In this document: piece by piece, positions 12,237-22,439 of the stretch
Layout: the number at the start of each line of letters is the position of its first letter
How positions within the stretch are numbered: the first letter of the stretch is position 1
NCBI GenBank assembly: GCA_958450365.1
Contig: CAUEEP010000578.1
Span: 1 to 64,000 of the forward strand
DNA length: 64,000 bases
Source of the DNA: Mesorhabditis belari
Taxonomy: Eukaryota; Nematoda; Chromadorea; Rhabditida; Rhabditidae
Direction of reading: 5' to 3'
The notes under the pieces: generated by a model
Database searches by the model: none
Seen by the model: only the letters and a program-made list of their open reading frames with translations
What the model was told of the DNA's origin: nothing
Program-made: the position numbers and the translations under genes

Positions 12237-14496
12237 TTAAGGAAAACTAACTGTCGTGCTTCCGTACAATCCCTCCATCAATTTATGGCATCGAAACATG
12301 TTCCACAAGGCAAGGCGGTAGGGTTTCGTGCAAAGAAGAACGACAAGTGAGGTAACTCCCGAGTGAGTGACACCGATTAAACAAATGAATGGTGAAACTA
12401 AAGAATTCCGTAGCTTTCTAGCTGTATTCAAATTTAAATTTCGAGACAAAACCTACCGTAATCGTAAAAATCCACTGGGAACCCAAGTCGTTCAATGATG
12501 CTAACAAGGACAAAACTCGCATATGGAAAAGCAAATGAACAGGTGAGAGCACAAAACTGGCGAATTGTTGATTTTAGACGAATTTTACTAATATTCCTTA
12601 CTTGTATCATCAAAATGTAGAGCATTCGCTTTTGCAACAACATCGTTTTCGGCGATAAAGCCAATGAGTTTAAAGTTAATTGATGCGCGGCGATATACAT
12701 AAGAAATGTCATTGTGAAAACGCAAATCCCACCACAAGCAACAAGCAGAATGACGAATGTTAAGAGAATGGGATTCCCTTGAATGATGTACACGACAAAC
12801 GTTGGATCATTGGATAATGGGGAAAGCTCGGGAGTGGTGGCGATCTGGAATAGAACGGGGGGTTTCTAAAATTTTCTTTTCATTTTTTTCGTATTCGTAT
12901 TTTATTCGGAAATTTCATGAACCAATTTTCAGATATTTTTGAACTTTTCTCATTTCTTCATTTCAGGCTTTTCACCTGTCACCTGTCACGCATGAATTTT
13001 GCAAAAAATTTACCGCTTTTGCTGTTTCATCGATCATATTGGTAGGATAGGAGATGAGAAAAAGAAGCAATAAAATCGGAATCGATCCATACATTGAATA
13101 GACGACGATCTTTTGAAAATCGGTGATTCTTTTGCGCAAATGCTCAGCCGAAAGGGATTTGATTTTGAAGAAAAATGCGGTCACTATTGCGTAACCTTGA
13201 TTGATCATTAGGCCGATGTAGAACACCTGAAAAAGGAGGCTAAATAGGGTAGAACTTTGCGCTCTTCCATGGTTCAAGTGACTTTTGAAGGTTTAGGTGC
13301 CTTTTGAAAGTTTAAGTGACTTTTGAAAGTTTAGGTGACTTTTGAAGGTTTAAGTAACCTTCGAATCGATAGTCAAACTTCAAAGGCTTATAACTTTTCT
13401 TAGAAGTCATATTAGCATTTACTTTTTATAGATTTCAAGAGAAAGCATTTCAGACTTTCTAATGAGACCAAAAAGAAAGAAATCAGATGAAACGCTCTAG
13501 AGAAAAACGAAGCAAAGTAATGGTAAATTTATTTGATTTTCGCAAGATCGACCGGTCTAATTGAAGTCTTTTTAGGCTCATTAGAAAGCCTGAAATGTTT
13601 TCTCTTAAAATATATAAAAAGTAAATGATGATATCATTTCTAAGAATAGTTATAAGCCTTTGAAGTTTGACGGTTTATTCAAAAGTCACTTAAACTTTCA
13701 AAAGTCACTTAAACTTTCAAAAGTCACTTAAACTTTCAAAAGTCACCTAAACCAGGTAAGAGTTAAACTTTAAAACTACATAGAATACTGCAAAAGTGAA
13801 TTTTTAAAGGTACTTGTTGTCTCCAATGATTTTAGTTCAACGCTTAATCGATTTTAATCGCTTACCGCAAAGATGTGAATTTGAAAGCCAGAAATCCGGA
13901 TGAAACCGACAAAATAAGCTGAGAGCCATTGATGAACGAGCACGGGACCGAATAAACCGGCTACTATGTCGAAAAGAGTGGTTGAGATCTGAAATTGGCA
14001 TGGTTTATGTTTCTCTGAGAGTTTTAGTGCTTTCGAGAGTGTAAACGCATCATTTTCTGGTGGGTTTTCCTGTTTTTCATGGCCAAAAATGATTGCTGGA
14101 AGGAAAATGAAGAATTGAGTATACTAGAAGGACGTTTACAAGCAAAAAATAGAGCTCTACGGCTTTATGGTAAAGTTGAAGAGCTTAAAAGAGACTTTAC
14201 CTATCGCTCTATCGCTCCATCGCTCACCGGGCAAGCGCTCTACCACTGAGCTTTTGCTCAAGGAGCAATGGGAAAGATAAGGAAGAGGGAAGAAAGAAGA
14301 CAAGAGATTTACCGTATTTGTAAACAACAAATCTTACCGTAATATTCAATTGATAGATCCGAAAAGAGGAAAATAAAGTCGGCGAATAGGAGACGACGAC
14401 AATCGAGGTGATAATGCATAATAAAAAATCCCAAAATGCGATTGAAAAAAACAAGAATTTCATTATTTCTCTTATCGAATCATTTGGATAATACAT
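12237..14496 (-). CDS. Srh/Sri-type seven-transmembrane chemoreceptor, 5' end uncertain
   Basis: Six exons join in phase (14496-14338, 13988-13866, 13226-13014, 12844-12602, 12556-12457, 12421-12237), giving 340 residues as modelled. The product is strongly hydrophobic. It has the nematode Str-superfamily pattern late in the protein: LLQKRMLYILMIQ before TM6 and a TM7 followed by KPYR, the usual cytoplasmic exit of Srh/Sri receptors. Such receptors sit in sensory cilia and bind odorants. The first modelled segment (FLFFSIAFWDFLLC) aligns with TM2 of the family rather than TM1, so the TM1 exon is either further upstream and unrecognised or lost. Intron 1 (349 bp) holds a tRNA-like fragment and intron 2 (639 bp) a long foldback element. 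Confidence 0.8.
13275..13752. repeat. Foldback MITE in chemoreceptor intron 2
   Basis: The left end repeats the unit tttgaaagtttaagtgact several times. The right end carries its reverse complement (agtcacttaaactttcaaa) several times. The inner arms also pair (taatgagacc near 13470 with ggctcatta near 13577). It looks like a palindromic element whose terminal short repeats have amplified. Confidence 0.75.
14222..14262 (-). ncRNA. tRNA-like fragment (A-box only)
   Basis: Read on the minus strand, this has agctcagtggtagagcgctt, the D-arm and A-box sequence typical of alanine-type tRNAs. No T-arm or B-box follows at the right distance, so it is a fragment or the head of a tRNA-derived repeat. 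Confidence 0.4.
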
Positions 14497-14804
14497 TTTT
14501 TTTTAAATTAAAGAAAATAACTTTCTTCTGAATGAAATGTAGAATGCTTTTGACTCAAGATTTATTAAATAAAACAACTTTTCAAACAGGTGTATTTGGA
14601 GAGACGGGGATAGAAATAGGAGAAATAGGTGACTGAACAAAGGTTGTTTCTTCGAATTTCTTTATTTTATTGAATTCAATGAGCTTAATTGTTATGTTTT
14701 TTGGGTAAATTAGTGAATTTTATTTAAAACGAAACATGAGAGCAATGAGGAAGTGAAGATGAAATACTAGAGATGTTTTAAAAACAAGTTTTCAGCTAAC
14801 TGCT

Positions 14805-15700
14805 ATTGGAAACCCAACTTTGAGCTCAAATTTCTTGGCTTTAGGCTGTTCAATTGAAATAGTTTTGATACGAATCGATAGAGAAAGACTTGGCGAATCC
14901 AATGATACCAAGGACATTGAAATTGGAGATCCCAACACCGAGATATTTGGGCTTAAAGTTGGATTGCCAATGGCAAAGGGGCGGGGCGCGTATAAAAGGT
15001 TCGTCGCCCGCCCCTTTTCCATTAGCAATCTAACTTTGAGCTCAAATTTCTTGGCTTTTGGCTGTTCAATTGAAATAGTTTTATACCAATTGATAGAGAA
15101 AGAATTGGCGCATTCAATGATACCAAGAATATTGAAATTCGACAGCCCAACACCGAGATATTTGGGCTCAAAGTTGGATTGCCAACGGCAAACGGACCGA
15201 AAAAGGGGCGGAGCCTGGCGCCCCGCCCCTTTGCCATTAGCAACTCAACTTGAAGCTTAAATTTCTTGGCTTTAGGCTGTTCAATTGAAATAGTTTTGAT
15301 ACGAATCGATAGAGAAAGACTTGCCGAATTCAATGATACCAAGAATATTGAAATTCGACAGCCCAACACCGAGATATTTGGGCTCAAAGTTGGATTGCCA
15401 ATCGCAGGGGCGGGGGATACCAAATGCCCTACAATCGTTTTTAAACCAAACCTCCTGATCGAAAATTGGTTCCAAATTATAGTTCGATCTCGTCATGCAA
15501 GATTTGGCTCTGGAAAAGGAGAAATGCCAACGACTTTTGATGGAAAACGTCCAATTGAAGCAACAATTGGCCGCGATATCAAGAACATTGAAATTCGACA
15601 GCCCAACACCGAGATATTGGAGCTCAAAGTTAGATTGCCAATGGCAAAGGGCGTGTATCAAATGTCTGATAACCTGTTTCAGTAAGGGAGCTCTAGGTAA
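14805..15700. repeat. Cluster of GC-box repeat units (family G), about four copies
   Basis: Several ~180-bp units, each bounded by inverted copies of a ~40-bp end (gccattggcaatccaacttt and its complement, next to ctcaaatatctcggtgtt or a variant). Units are separated by GC-rich junctions that resemble a Sp1 box (ggggcgggg), one followed by a TATA-like gtataaaaggt (near 14988). The family recurs at 28.4, 38.3-39.2 and 47.4-48.2 kb. The last unit here has swallowed a piece of a gene exon (see 15421-15592). Confidence 0.85.
15421..15592 (+). pseudogene. Captured copy of intron plus exon 2 of the coiled-coil/zinc gene at 26.3-28.8 kb
   Basis: The sequence matches, in opposite orientation, 28395-28250 of the minus-strand gene. 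It includes the end of the intron (with tccaaattatag before the acceptor) and the first ~28 codons of exon 2. QDLALEKEKCQRLLMENVQL here corresponds to QDLARERGERQRLSLENSQL there, followed by KQQLAA in both. It is flanked on both sides by family-G repeat units, and the source exon also sits beside a family-G unit in its intron. It has no gene context of its own. Confidence 0.8.
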
Positions 15701-15754
15701 AGCAAGGCTAGGCTCAGGCTAGAAAGGCTCAGCTAGCAAGGCTAGAAAAGAAAA

Positions 15755-15852
15755 GGCCAAGGCTTTGCTGGCCAAGGCTTTGCTGGCCAAGTCTTTGCTG
15801 GCCAAGTCTTTGCTGGCCAAGGCTTTGCTGGCCAAGGCTTTGCTGGCCAAGA
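15755..15852. repeat. 16-bp tandem repeat
   Basis: About six copies of ctttgctggccaagg(c), partly self-complementary through ggcc. No function is evident. Confidence 0.85.
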
Positions 15853-16133
15853 CCATCCCATAAGCCAGACCAGAAACTAGCTTCTGAACTGACTAGAAAG
15901 CGAACAATCATGCTTATTGGCTTTCTGGAACATTGGAATGAACCATGAATCCTAAATATGTACACGTAATTACACACGTATCACAAAATAAAGTGAAAAA
16001 TTTGCCTTAACAATAAAACTGTGAAGAGGTTAGGAAATGAAAAAGAATTGCTGCTCAATTTAAGCTTTAGTTACAGAAATAGCAATGTGGGAAAGCTGAA
16101 ATACGAGAAAATTTTCAAATTTTGATCAAATAA

Positions 16134-18097
16134 TCATTTCATTTCGAGATTTTCAAAACTTTCGGAACGTGAATCCAGATTGAAAGTATTCTCCGGATCA
16201 AAGCCATCAAAAATCTAAAACTTTTTTGATATGCTTTGTAATGGGTTATTTTTAAAGCGAAATCCTTCTTTTCGAAAACAAAACCAACCGATTTAACGGT
16301 CCTTTTAATCTCTTGATTTGTCCGCTCGAGCTCTTGAGCCTCTTGCATGAAAGCCATAATTTCTCTGTCCATTTCTTGGCCCTTTTCAAGCTTTCCCGCC
16401 ACTTCCATGTACTTCTAAAAGTTAGATTTGATTAAATTCTTGCGATCAGGCTTAGGTCAGGCTAATTTACTGTCAATAAAACTTACCACTTGACTTTCCC
16501 ACTCCATTTCTGGATTGATCTCGTCCAAGAAGCTATTTTGTTCACCGAAAGCCGCTTGTAAAGAAATCGTATCACTTTGATCGCTGAAAAACAATTCTTT
16601 CAAATTGAGGGCGCTGAAAAAACAATTCTTTCAAATTTACATCAGTTACAGTATCTTGATGTTACAGTACTACAGTAGACGAAAGGAGTGTTTTCTTTAA
16701 ACTTAAACAAAGTACTATTAAACAAAGTAATGAAACGCAAAACTCACCAAAGCTGCTTGTACTCTGTTGCACTGTGCACGAATTTGAGTCCATTCCTAAC
16801 CAGTATTCCATTCTGTTTCAACAAAACATCGATTTGTTCTCTCATGATCTCGTTCTTTTGTCGTTCGATGAGGTATTCCGGAAAGTAATCGTGGTCCAAA
16901 CGGGGTCGATCGACTCTCCGATCCGATGAGCTCTCCTGAAATCGATGTTCTTTTGAATGGCTTTCTTTATAAACATTGTCAACGTTTTGGGGTCAAGATT
17001 GATGATAGATACTTTATTCAGGACATGAAATTATGGTAGTTTTTTAAAAGTGAGACTTTTTGAAAGGCATTACCGACTTCTAACACTTTTAGCAAAGTCC
17101 CTAATATCCAGTGCTTCACTACACTATTTGATAATTCAGGACTATATCAAGAGAGCGCTGTTCAAAAGGCGCCAATGCAAAAACGCTCAAAAGAGTGCCG
17201 TGATCAAAAGGCGCCAATGCCAAAACGCTCAAAAGAGCGCCAATCAATTGGAGCCGGCCATTGTTTTATACCAAAAATTTTTGTCGACGAGCGAGTTAAA
17301 TTCCTGCTGCGTCGAAGCTATTTTTCCCTAAAACAATTGAACAATGAAACAACCGTTAATCATAATAAAGAACAATTTTGACCTATAGTTTAAAAAAGTA
17401 AAAACTATCGAAAGACAATAATTAGTTTGTTTCGTTGTCGAATAGATGACGTGTTTTGAGTAGATGGAGTAGATGAGTAGATGAGTTATTTGAGGAGTAG
17501 ATGAGTTATTTGAGGAGTAGATGAGTTATTTTGCTTAAAATTAAAAAACTAAACAATAAATAAAACAAACAACAAAAAATATAAAAACTTATCGAAAGAC
17601 AGTAATTGGTTTGTTTCGTTCTCAAGTAGACGACGTGTTTTACCTATATTTAAAAAACCAGACAATAAAAACAAACAGCAAAAAAATTCTTTTGATAAAA
17701 GATAAAAAACCAGCAAAACATCAAGAAAAACGAAAAACTCTAGTCGCGCTCTTTTGGGTCCTTTTGAACCGCGCGGATGGCGCTCTTTTGAGTCCTTTTG
17801 AACCGCGCGGACGGCGCTCTTTTGAGTCCTTTTGAACCGCGCGGACGGCGCCCTTTTGAACCGCGCGGGCAGCGCTCTTTTGATATAGTCCCCATAATCC
17901 AAGTATTCATCACAACATGACTTAACACCTTTCAGAATCTTCAGTTAACACAAAAAAACTTTATGACTGACTCTAAAGTAAGCCTTTGAGTATCTAAAAG
18001 TTTAGATCAATTGCTAAATAAAGCTCAACACCTGAACATCGACATTTTTCGGCTGCATCGCCAACTTCTCCTTCAAATTTTGCTTCAAAATTTCCAT
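16134..18097 (-). CDS. Small coiled-coil protein, 185 residues, family not recognised
   Basis: Five exons join in phase: 18097-18032, 16935-16748, 16583-16487, 16414-16289 and 16214-16134. The start ATG directly follows a splice-acceptor-like ttccag. The product is highly charged and mostly helical. Heptad-like stretches include YLIERQKNEIMREQIDVLLK and LEKGQEMDREIMAFMQEAQE, and it ends in an acidic tail. There is no membrane segment or zinc motif. Coiled-coil proteins of this size are often subunits of larger complexes (kinetochore, BLOC-like, spindle), but nothing points to one of these. Intron 1 is about 1.1 kb, unusually long here, and filled with repeat elements. That first junction is therefore the least certain part of the model. 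Confidence 0.65.
17062..17935. mobile_element. TIR element with amplified internal repeats (in intron of the coiled-coil gene)
   Basis: Inverted ends pair ggactatatcaagagagcgc (about 17139) with gcgctcttttgatatagtcc (about 17873). Inside each arm a ~30-bp unit (gcgctcttttgagtcctttt, with cgcgcgg) is tandemly repeated, three to four times on the right. The middle has a 20-bp tandem repeat (gagtagatgagttatttgag, 17455-17535) and two direct copies of a ~55-bp block (17404 and 17589). No transposase is present. Confidence 0.65.
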
Positions 18098-18249
18098 CTG
18101 GAATTTGAAATTTTTCATAAACTTCATAAACTTAAAAAAACTTAATTGTTCTGTTTTTTAAAGTCTTCTTTTGACAATAATATTTTTGGAAGTACAGGGT
18201 TAGAGCTGACCCTGTGATTGATCGAACTTCTGTAACATTGTAAAATTGT

Positions 18250-18692
18250 ATATGTTGTGTCCGATTTAGATTTCCGTCCGATTTAGATTGAACTTATCGC
18301 GGACGTCCGATTTAGATTACAGTCTATATCGGACGACTCAATCTAAATCGAACGTCTTATATAGATTGAACAATAATATAAACATGTTTAGTATATGTTC
18401 TTAAGCGTTTTCTGTAGTTTTCTGCATTTTCAAAGGTCTTTTATTGATTATTTCATAGTTGGGTTTTCTTTTCAGAAAAAGACAGTAACAGACCTTTGAA
18501 AAATGCAGAAAGCTACAGAAAACGCTTAAGAAGATATATTAAACATGTTTATATTATTGTTTAATCTATATAAGACGTCCTATTTAGATTGAGTCTAAAT
18601 CGGACGTCCGATATAGACTGTAATCTAAATCGGACGTCCGCGATAAGTTCAATCTAAATCGGACGGAAATCTAAATCGGACACAACATATAT
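18250..18692. repeat. Large foldback element (~190-bp arms)
   Basis: The arm at 18250-18440 is repeated as a near-exact reverse complement at 18489-18692, with a ~48-bp loop. Within each arm the motif gtccgatttagatt occurs several times in both orientations, so each arm is itself partly palindromic. No coding capacity. Confidence 0.85.
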
Positions 18693-18918
18693 ATTAATAT
18701 ATTAATACAAGAACCTATGATATATTAATTTAATATCAAATAACAAGAACCCGGATTGATATTTTATTTAAAATACCCTAAAATTCCATAGATAAGAGCG
18801 GTTTTCGCTAAAAAAATACTTTTTTCTGAAATTTTTTTATGGATATTAATTTTTTCCTTATTTTTATTTTTTTTTTGTTTTTTAACCTTACGTTTTATAT
18901 TTTTTTATTGTAGAAATC

Positions 18919-19501
18919 ATGCAACGTCGCAAGCCTTATACGGTGGCTTTCAAGCTTGATGCGGTGAAGCACCGGGATGCGCATGGAACATTAGCGGCAG
19001 CTATTCATTTTAATGTTGCTGAAGGAATGATTAGAAAATGGGTTGCGGATAGGGATATCCTCGAGGAGATGCCAGCAACGAAAAGAGCCCGGCGTTACAA
19101 AAGGCCAAGCGTGGAAGAAATTGAGGACGAAATTTACAATTGGATTGTTCAAAAGAGAGACCATAATAGAGCAGTCAAAATAAATGAGATAAGAACCAGA
19201 GCAAAGAAGTTGGCAGAAGAGTTCAAGGCAGAAGAGTTACCACGAGTTCAAGGCATCCCCGCGTTGTTGGAGCTTATTCATGGCACGAAAAAAATTGTCG
19301 ATACGAAGAGGGACAAGTGTAGGACAACAAGTGATCATCAGCAAAAATGTTCTTCTTTCCGAAAGTTTGTCGCAGCTGAAGCCTTAAACATTTCTCGTCA
19401 CAACTTAGGAAATGTCGATAAAGTTCCGGTTCCCGTGTATGAACGGACTGTGGATGTCAATGGGCGAGACAACATAAAATTGATTCCACTGACACTATCA
19501 T
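18919..19501 (+). pseudogene. N-terminal half of a CENP-B/Tigger-pogo-like transposase
   Basis: From ATG at 18919 the frame encodes a Brinker/Psq-type helix-turn-helix (RRKPYTVAFKLDAVKHRD to EGMIRKWV, residues 3-43). A second, CENP-B-type DNA-binding helix region follows (EIEDEIYNWIVQKRDHNRAV, residues ~58-95), then the start of the DDE catalytic domain with the first-aspartate strand (LGNVDKVPVP). At about residue 194 the frame runs into a MITE. The remaining 39 codons to the stop at 19620 are MITE sequence, so the 233-codon frame is chimeric and the protein non-functional as a transposase. Related transposase pieces lie at 25.5-26.1 kb. Confidence 0.8.
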
Positions 19502-20024
19502 ATTGGGTTGGGGACTATGACTCAGCGGCAAACTTTAAAGACACTTTTTGCACGCATAAAGCCTTCTTTAAATATACGTTTTCTTTCATCAAAAGGATCC
19601 ACTATTTCTCTACAAAATGACTTTTGAGAGATTCCACAAAGCTTTTCTTTCGTGGAGTTTATGAACTTTCAAACGCAGCTGATCAAAATGGCAAAGAGTC
19701 TGACTCATCGTTTGAACAGTTTCTTCCACATAAACCTTCTTTGGTGTCTATGTAAAAAAGATAGAGCACATTCAATTACATAAGTTGCCAAATTTGCAGG
19801 AAGATCCCACCAATGGTTTTTTCTAGATCACAGTTTGTAGTTTTTGTGAAAAAATGGCTTTTTCTTGAGCTGAGACGCTGTTTGAGTTTTCTTTTAAATG
19901 TCATTTTGTAGAGAATTAGCTAACTTTTCTACTGATATCAAACGCGTATTATTTGACGAAGTTTGCTAGAAGTTTTAGAAATTTTTTTGATTTTTGGCGC
20001 CGAGTCATAGTCCCCAACTCAATA
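19502..20024. mobile_element. MITE (family W, ~523 bp) inserted in the transposase gene
   Basis: Inverted ends read ttgggttggggactatgact at the left and its complement at the right, with TA on both sides. The same element, in the opposite orientation, is at 32569-33092 inside the E2F intron. No coding capacity. Confidence 0.85.
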
Positions 20025-20279
20025 CATAGCTTTGAAAAAGCATTGTGTGATGTTGAAAATCTCAAAAACGATTTTTTTTCTGTATGGATATAAACGATGA
20101 TGTAGAAATTGAAAATTTATCTATTCTAGAGATAGAGTTTGCAGAAAAAAAAAATCAAAAAAATCATGAAAAGCAAATCTCAAAAAAAAACGAAATTTAG
20201 TTCGCCACAAAGCAGCGCATCGATTTGAACTAGAAACAAGTCCGTTAAAAATAGCTTAAAGAAAAAAAGAAAATCTCTT

Positions 20280-20787
20280 CTAAAATGAAAAACGATATTC
20301 TTCAGGAACGGATATTCTTCTTTGAGCTGCGATTGAGCATACAGATTGTGGAGAAACGGAGACTACGGATAGGGAACTCTTTGCAATCCCATTTAAAAGC
20401 GATGTGAGTGATTGGGCATCGATGAGAACCGTCTCTGCCGATGTAATACACCCCGAACAAGCAAGGCAGTCATTTAGTGTCACTTTCACAGCCTTGAGCT
20501 CAAGCGCGTGCATCATATCCGATATTCCCCGAGCGTGCGCAGCCGCCATTGCATCCGTTAACTTATGAAATTGCACTCGAATTGCGCGTGAATGCATGAA
20601 ATCGATCGCCAATTGGAGTCCTATGGGAGTGAAATGAGGCTGTTGACAGGTGAGGATGTGGAGCGGAGTGTGGCCATTCACGAATAACATCTCGAACAAG
20701 TTGACTGCGACGACGAGGGCATTCACAGCGGAAACGTGTTGTCCGAGACCGACAATGCAATTCTCCGAGAACGTCCGAGCACCGAAT
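20280..20787 (-). pseudogene. Chimeric open frame: ankyrin-like piece fused to CIAO3/NAR1 N-terminal piece
   Basis: One open frame of about 169 codons on the minus strand, GC-richer than its surroundings. The upstream part contains an ankyrin-type repeat (NGHTPLHILTCQQPHFTPIG). From about 20492 down to 20318 it reads KVTLNDCLACSGCITSAETV and then VVSVSPQS. This closely matches the N-terminal iron-sulfur region of CIAO3/NAR1 (NARFL; OXY-4 in C. elegans), including the C-x2-C-x2-C cluster ligands. CIAO3 delivers Fe-S clusters in the cytosolic assembly pathway. Only a small part of that ~450-residue protein is present. The frame starts at an acceptor-like tttgag and has no start codon upstream of M at 20726. 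It lies between transposon ends and is best explained as host exons captured by the element. Whether it is expressed is unknown. Confidence 0.7.
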
Positions 20788-20828
20788 TCTCAAACTTGGG
20801 TAATTAAACTTGGGTAAAGTTAAATTAA

Positions 20829-20867
20829 ATAATTTAACTAATATTAAAAAATATTAGTTAAATTATT
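20829..20867. repeat. AT-rich hairpin
   Basis: aataatttaactaatatt is followed after a short A-run by its complement. It lies near the right end of the TIR transposon. Confidence 0.6.
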
Positions 20868-21360
20868 GTTACTTTTGTTGTTGTTTGGTTTTATAATAAA
20901 TTAAAATATTAAAAAAAATTATTGCAAAAATTAAACCGCTCTTATCTATGGAATTTTTGGGGTAATTCAAAATCAAGATCGATATAACAAGATCAATATA
21001 AAATAAAAAGAATAACCGGCTTTTAACCCGACTTAAATCGATAAATTAGAGTATTTTACAAAAGTTAAGCTTTAAATAAACTCACAATTTCCTTGTCGTT
21101 CATGTTTGCGAAAATAAAAAGCGAAATAGCTATTCGAAAAGTAGAATTTGAGCTTTCCAAACGCCTAAAATGAAAAAGTTTTCACGCGAGAAATATCGAG
21201 GTTTGACGAGAAAGAGCAGAGATTTTCCCGGAAATTTTCTCGGAACCTAGCTTACAAATACAAATAGATAAGTGAATTCTTTTGAATAGTAATCAAATCA
21301 AAAGGAAATCAAAAGTAAATCAAAAGTAAATCAAAAGTAAATCAAAAGTAAATCAAAAGT

Positions 21361-21735
21361 ACCGTATTTACTCTATTAGTGGGGTCCCCCACTATTTTTT
21401 CAATCCCCTTCCAGACGACCCCACTATTAGAGAGGACCCCACTATTAGAGAAATTTAAAAGAACATAAAACCAAAGTTTTAAGTTGAAAAGATATCAATT
21501 TTTCTCCGAAATTCTTGAAAAAACAAGTTTGGCTTCATATTTTATTTAGCTTTAACCGTAACAAAACATTAACAAACAGTAAAAGAACTAATCCAAGAGA
21601 TCAACAATTGATGTATCACTTTCGTTACCAATATTAGAGAGGACCCCACTATTTTTTCAACCCCCCTCCAGACGACCCCACTATTAGAGAGGACCCCACT
21701 ATTAGAGAGGACCCCACTAATAGAGTAAATACGGT
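21361..21735. mobile_element. MITE (family A, 375 bp), TIR accgtatttactctattagt
   Basis: The 26-bp ends at 21361-21386 and 21710-21735 are perfect inverted copies. Inside, gaccccactattagagagg is repeated at both sides. Related ends (accgtattctctctaatagt) occur at about 40.0, 43.5, 43.9, 49.0 and 49.3 kb. Confidence 0.8.
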
Positions 21736-21837
21736 AAATCAAAAGTAAATCAAAAGTAAATCAAAAGTAAATCAAAAGTAAATCAAAAGTAAATCAAAAG
21801 TAAATCAAAAGTAAATCAAAAGTAAATCAAAATTGCT

Positions 21838-22083
21838 TCCAATGCCTCTTTATCAAATTCATTTCCCATTAGAGCCGCTAGATTATGGAACTTGCTCCCA
21901 AACGACATACGAGAAATTCAGTCGCTTTTCATATTCAAGAAACGTATCGATGCTTTAGATCTAGTGGCTCTTTGCCGTAAGTAATTGGCTTATTGATTTC
22001 AGTATGTATTGTATGATTAAGTATCACTGTGCATTTCTCTATCATTTCTTTCACTTTATCGCTTGAATAAAGTATTATTATTA
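21838..22083 (+). mobile_element. LINE 3' end (non-LTR retrotransposon tail)
   Basis: Plus-strand codons read IRAARLWNLLPNDIREIQSL and then FKKRIDALDLVALC. This is the characteristic C-terminus of CR1/RTE-type reverse transcriptase proteins (an R..R.WN.LP..(I/V)R block, then F+..(I/L)). An AATAAA-like gaataaagtattattatta terminus follows. It is a 5'-truncated copy. Confidence 0.65.
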
Positions 22084-22439
22084 AAAGTAAATCAAAAGTA
22101 AATCAAAAGTAAATCAAAAGTAAATCAAAAGTAAATCAAAAGTAAATCAAAAGTAAATCAAATCTATAAAAAGTAAAATTCGAGCTTTCCAATCGCGTAA
22201 AATGAAAAAGTTTTCGCGAGAAAATCGCACGAGAAAATACAATTGTGCAAGAAAAAAGGTTTCGAAATCAAATGCAATTCTTTTGCTCAAGAGAATTGGA
22301 GAGTGTTCAAAGTCCATTAGAAATTGTCGTTGAAATTTAGAGATTATAATGGCCTGTTTGAAAGACAATATACTCAAGCATTTGGATTGATCTTGTCCCT
22401 CTTTCAATCAGCTTTTTAAACTATGCCCATTTCTCTTTC

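Larger units (their letters stand above)
18774..20964. mobile_element. TIR transposon of pogo/Tc5 type carrying captured host-gene sequence
   Basis: Terminal inverted repeats of about 31 bp bound the element: taccctaaaattccatagat at 18774 and its near-complement at 20933-20964 (one substitution, one 1-base gap), flanked by TA. In order it holds the N-terminal half of a CENP-B/pogo-like transposase (plus strand), a separate MITE inserted within that gene (19502-20024), an AT-rich stretch, and a minus-strand open frame made of ankyrin-like and CIAO3/NAR1-like sequence (20280-20787). The catalytic half of the transposase is missing, so it cannot move by itself. Confidence 0.75.
21291..22165. repeat. 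Tandem aatcaaaagta repeat split by two insertions
   Basis: Eleven-bp units (aatcaaaagta) occur at 21296-21362, 21735-21832 and 22084-22160. They were once probably one array. A MITE (21361-21735) and a LINE 3' end (about 21838-22080) sit between the blocks. Confidence 0.85.

Noticed and set aside
14820..15685. Several overlapping 75-146 codon frames on both strands
   Set aside because: They are readings through family-G inverted repeat units, which repeat the same peptide in sense and antisense. The same frames recur at 38-39 and 47-48 kb.
17549..17928. Minus-strand frame with repeated RFKRT/AVQKDSKER residues
   Set aside because: It comes from tandem copies of a ~30-bp unit inside a TIR element, not from a gene.
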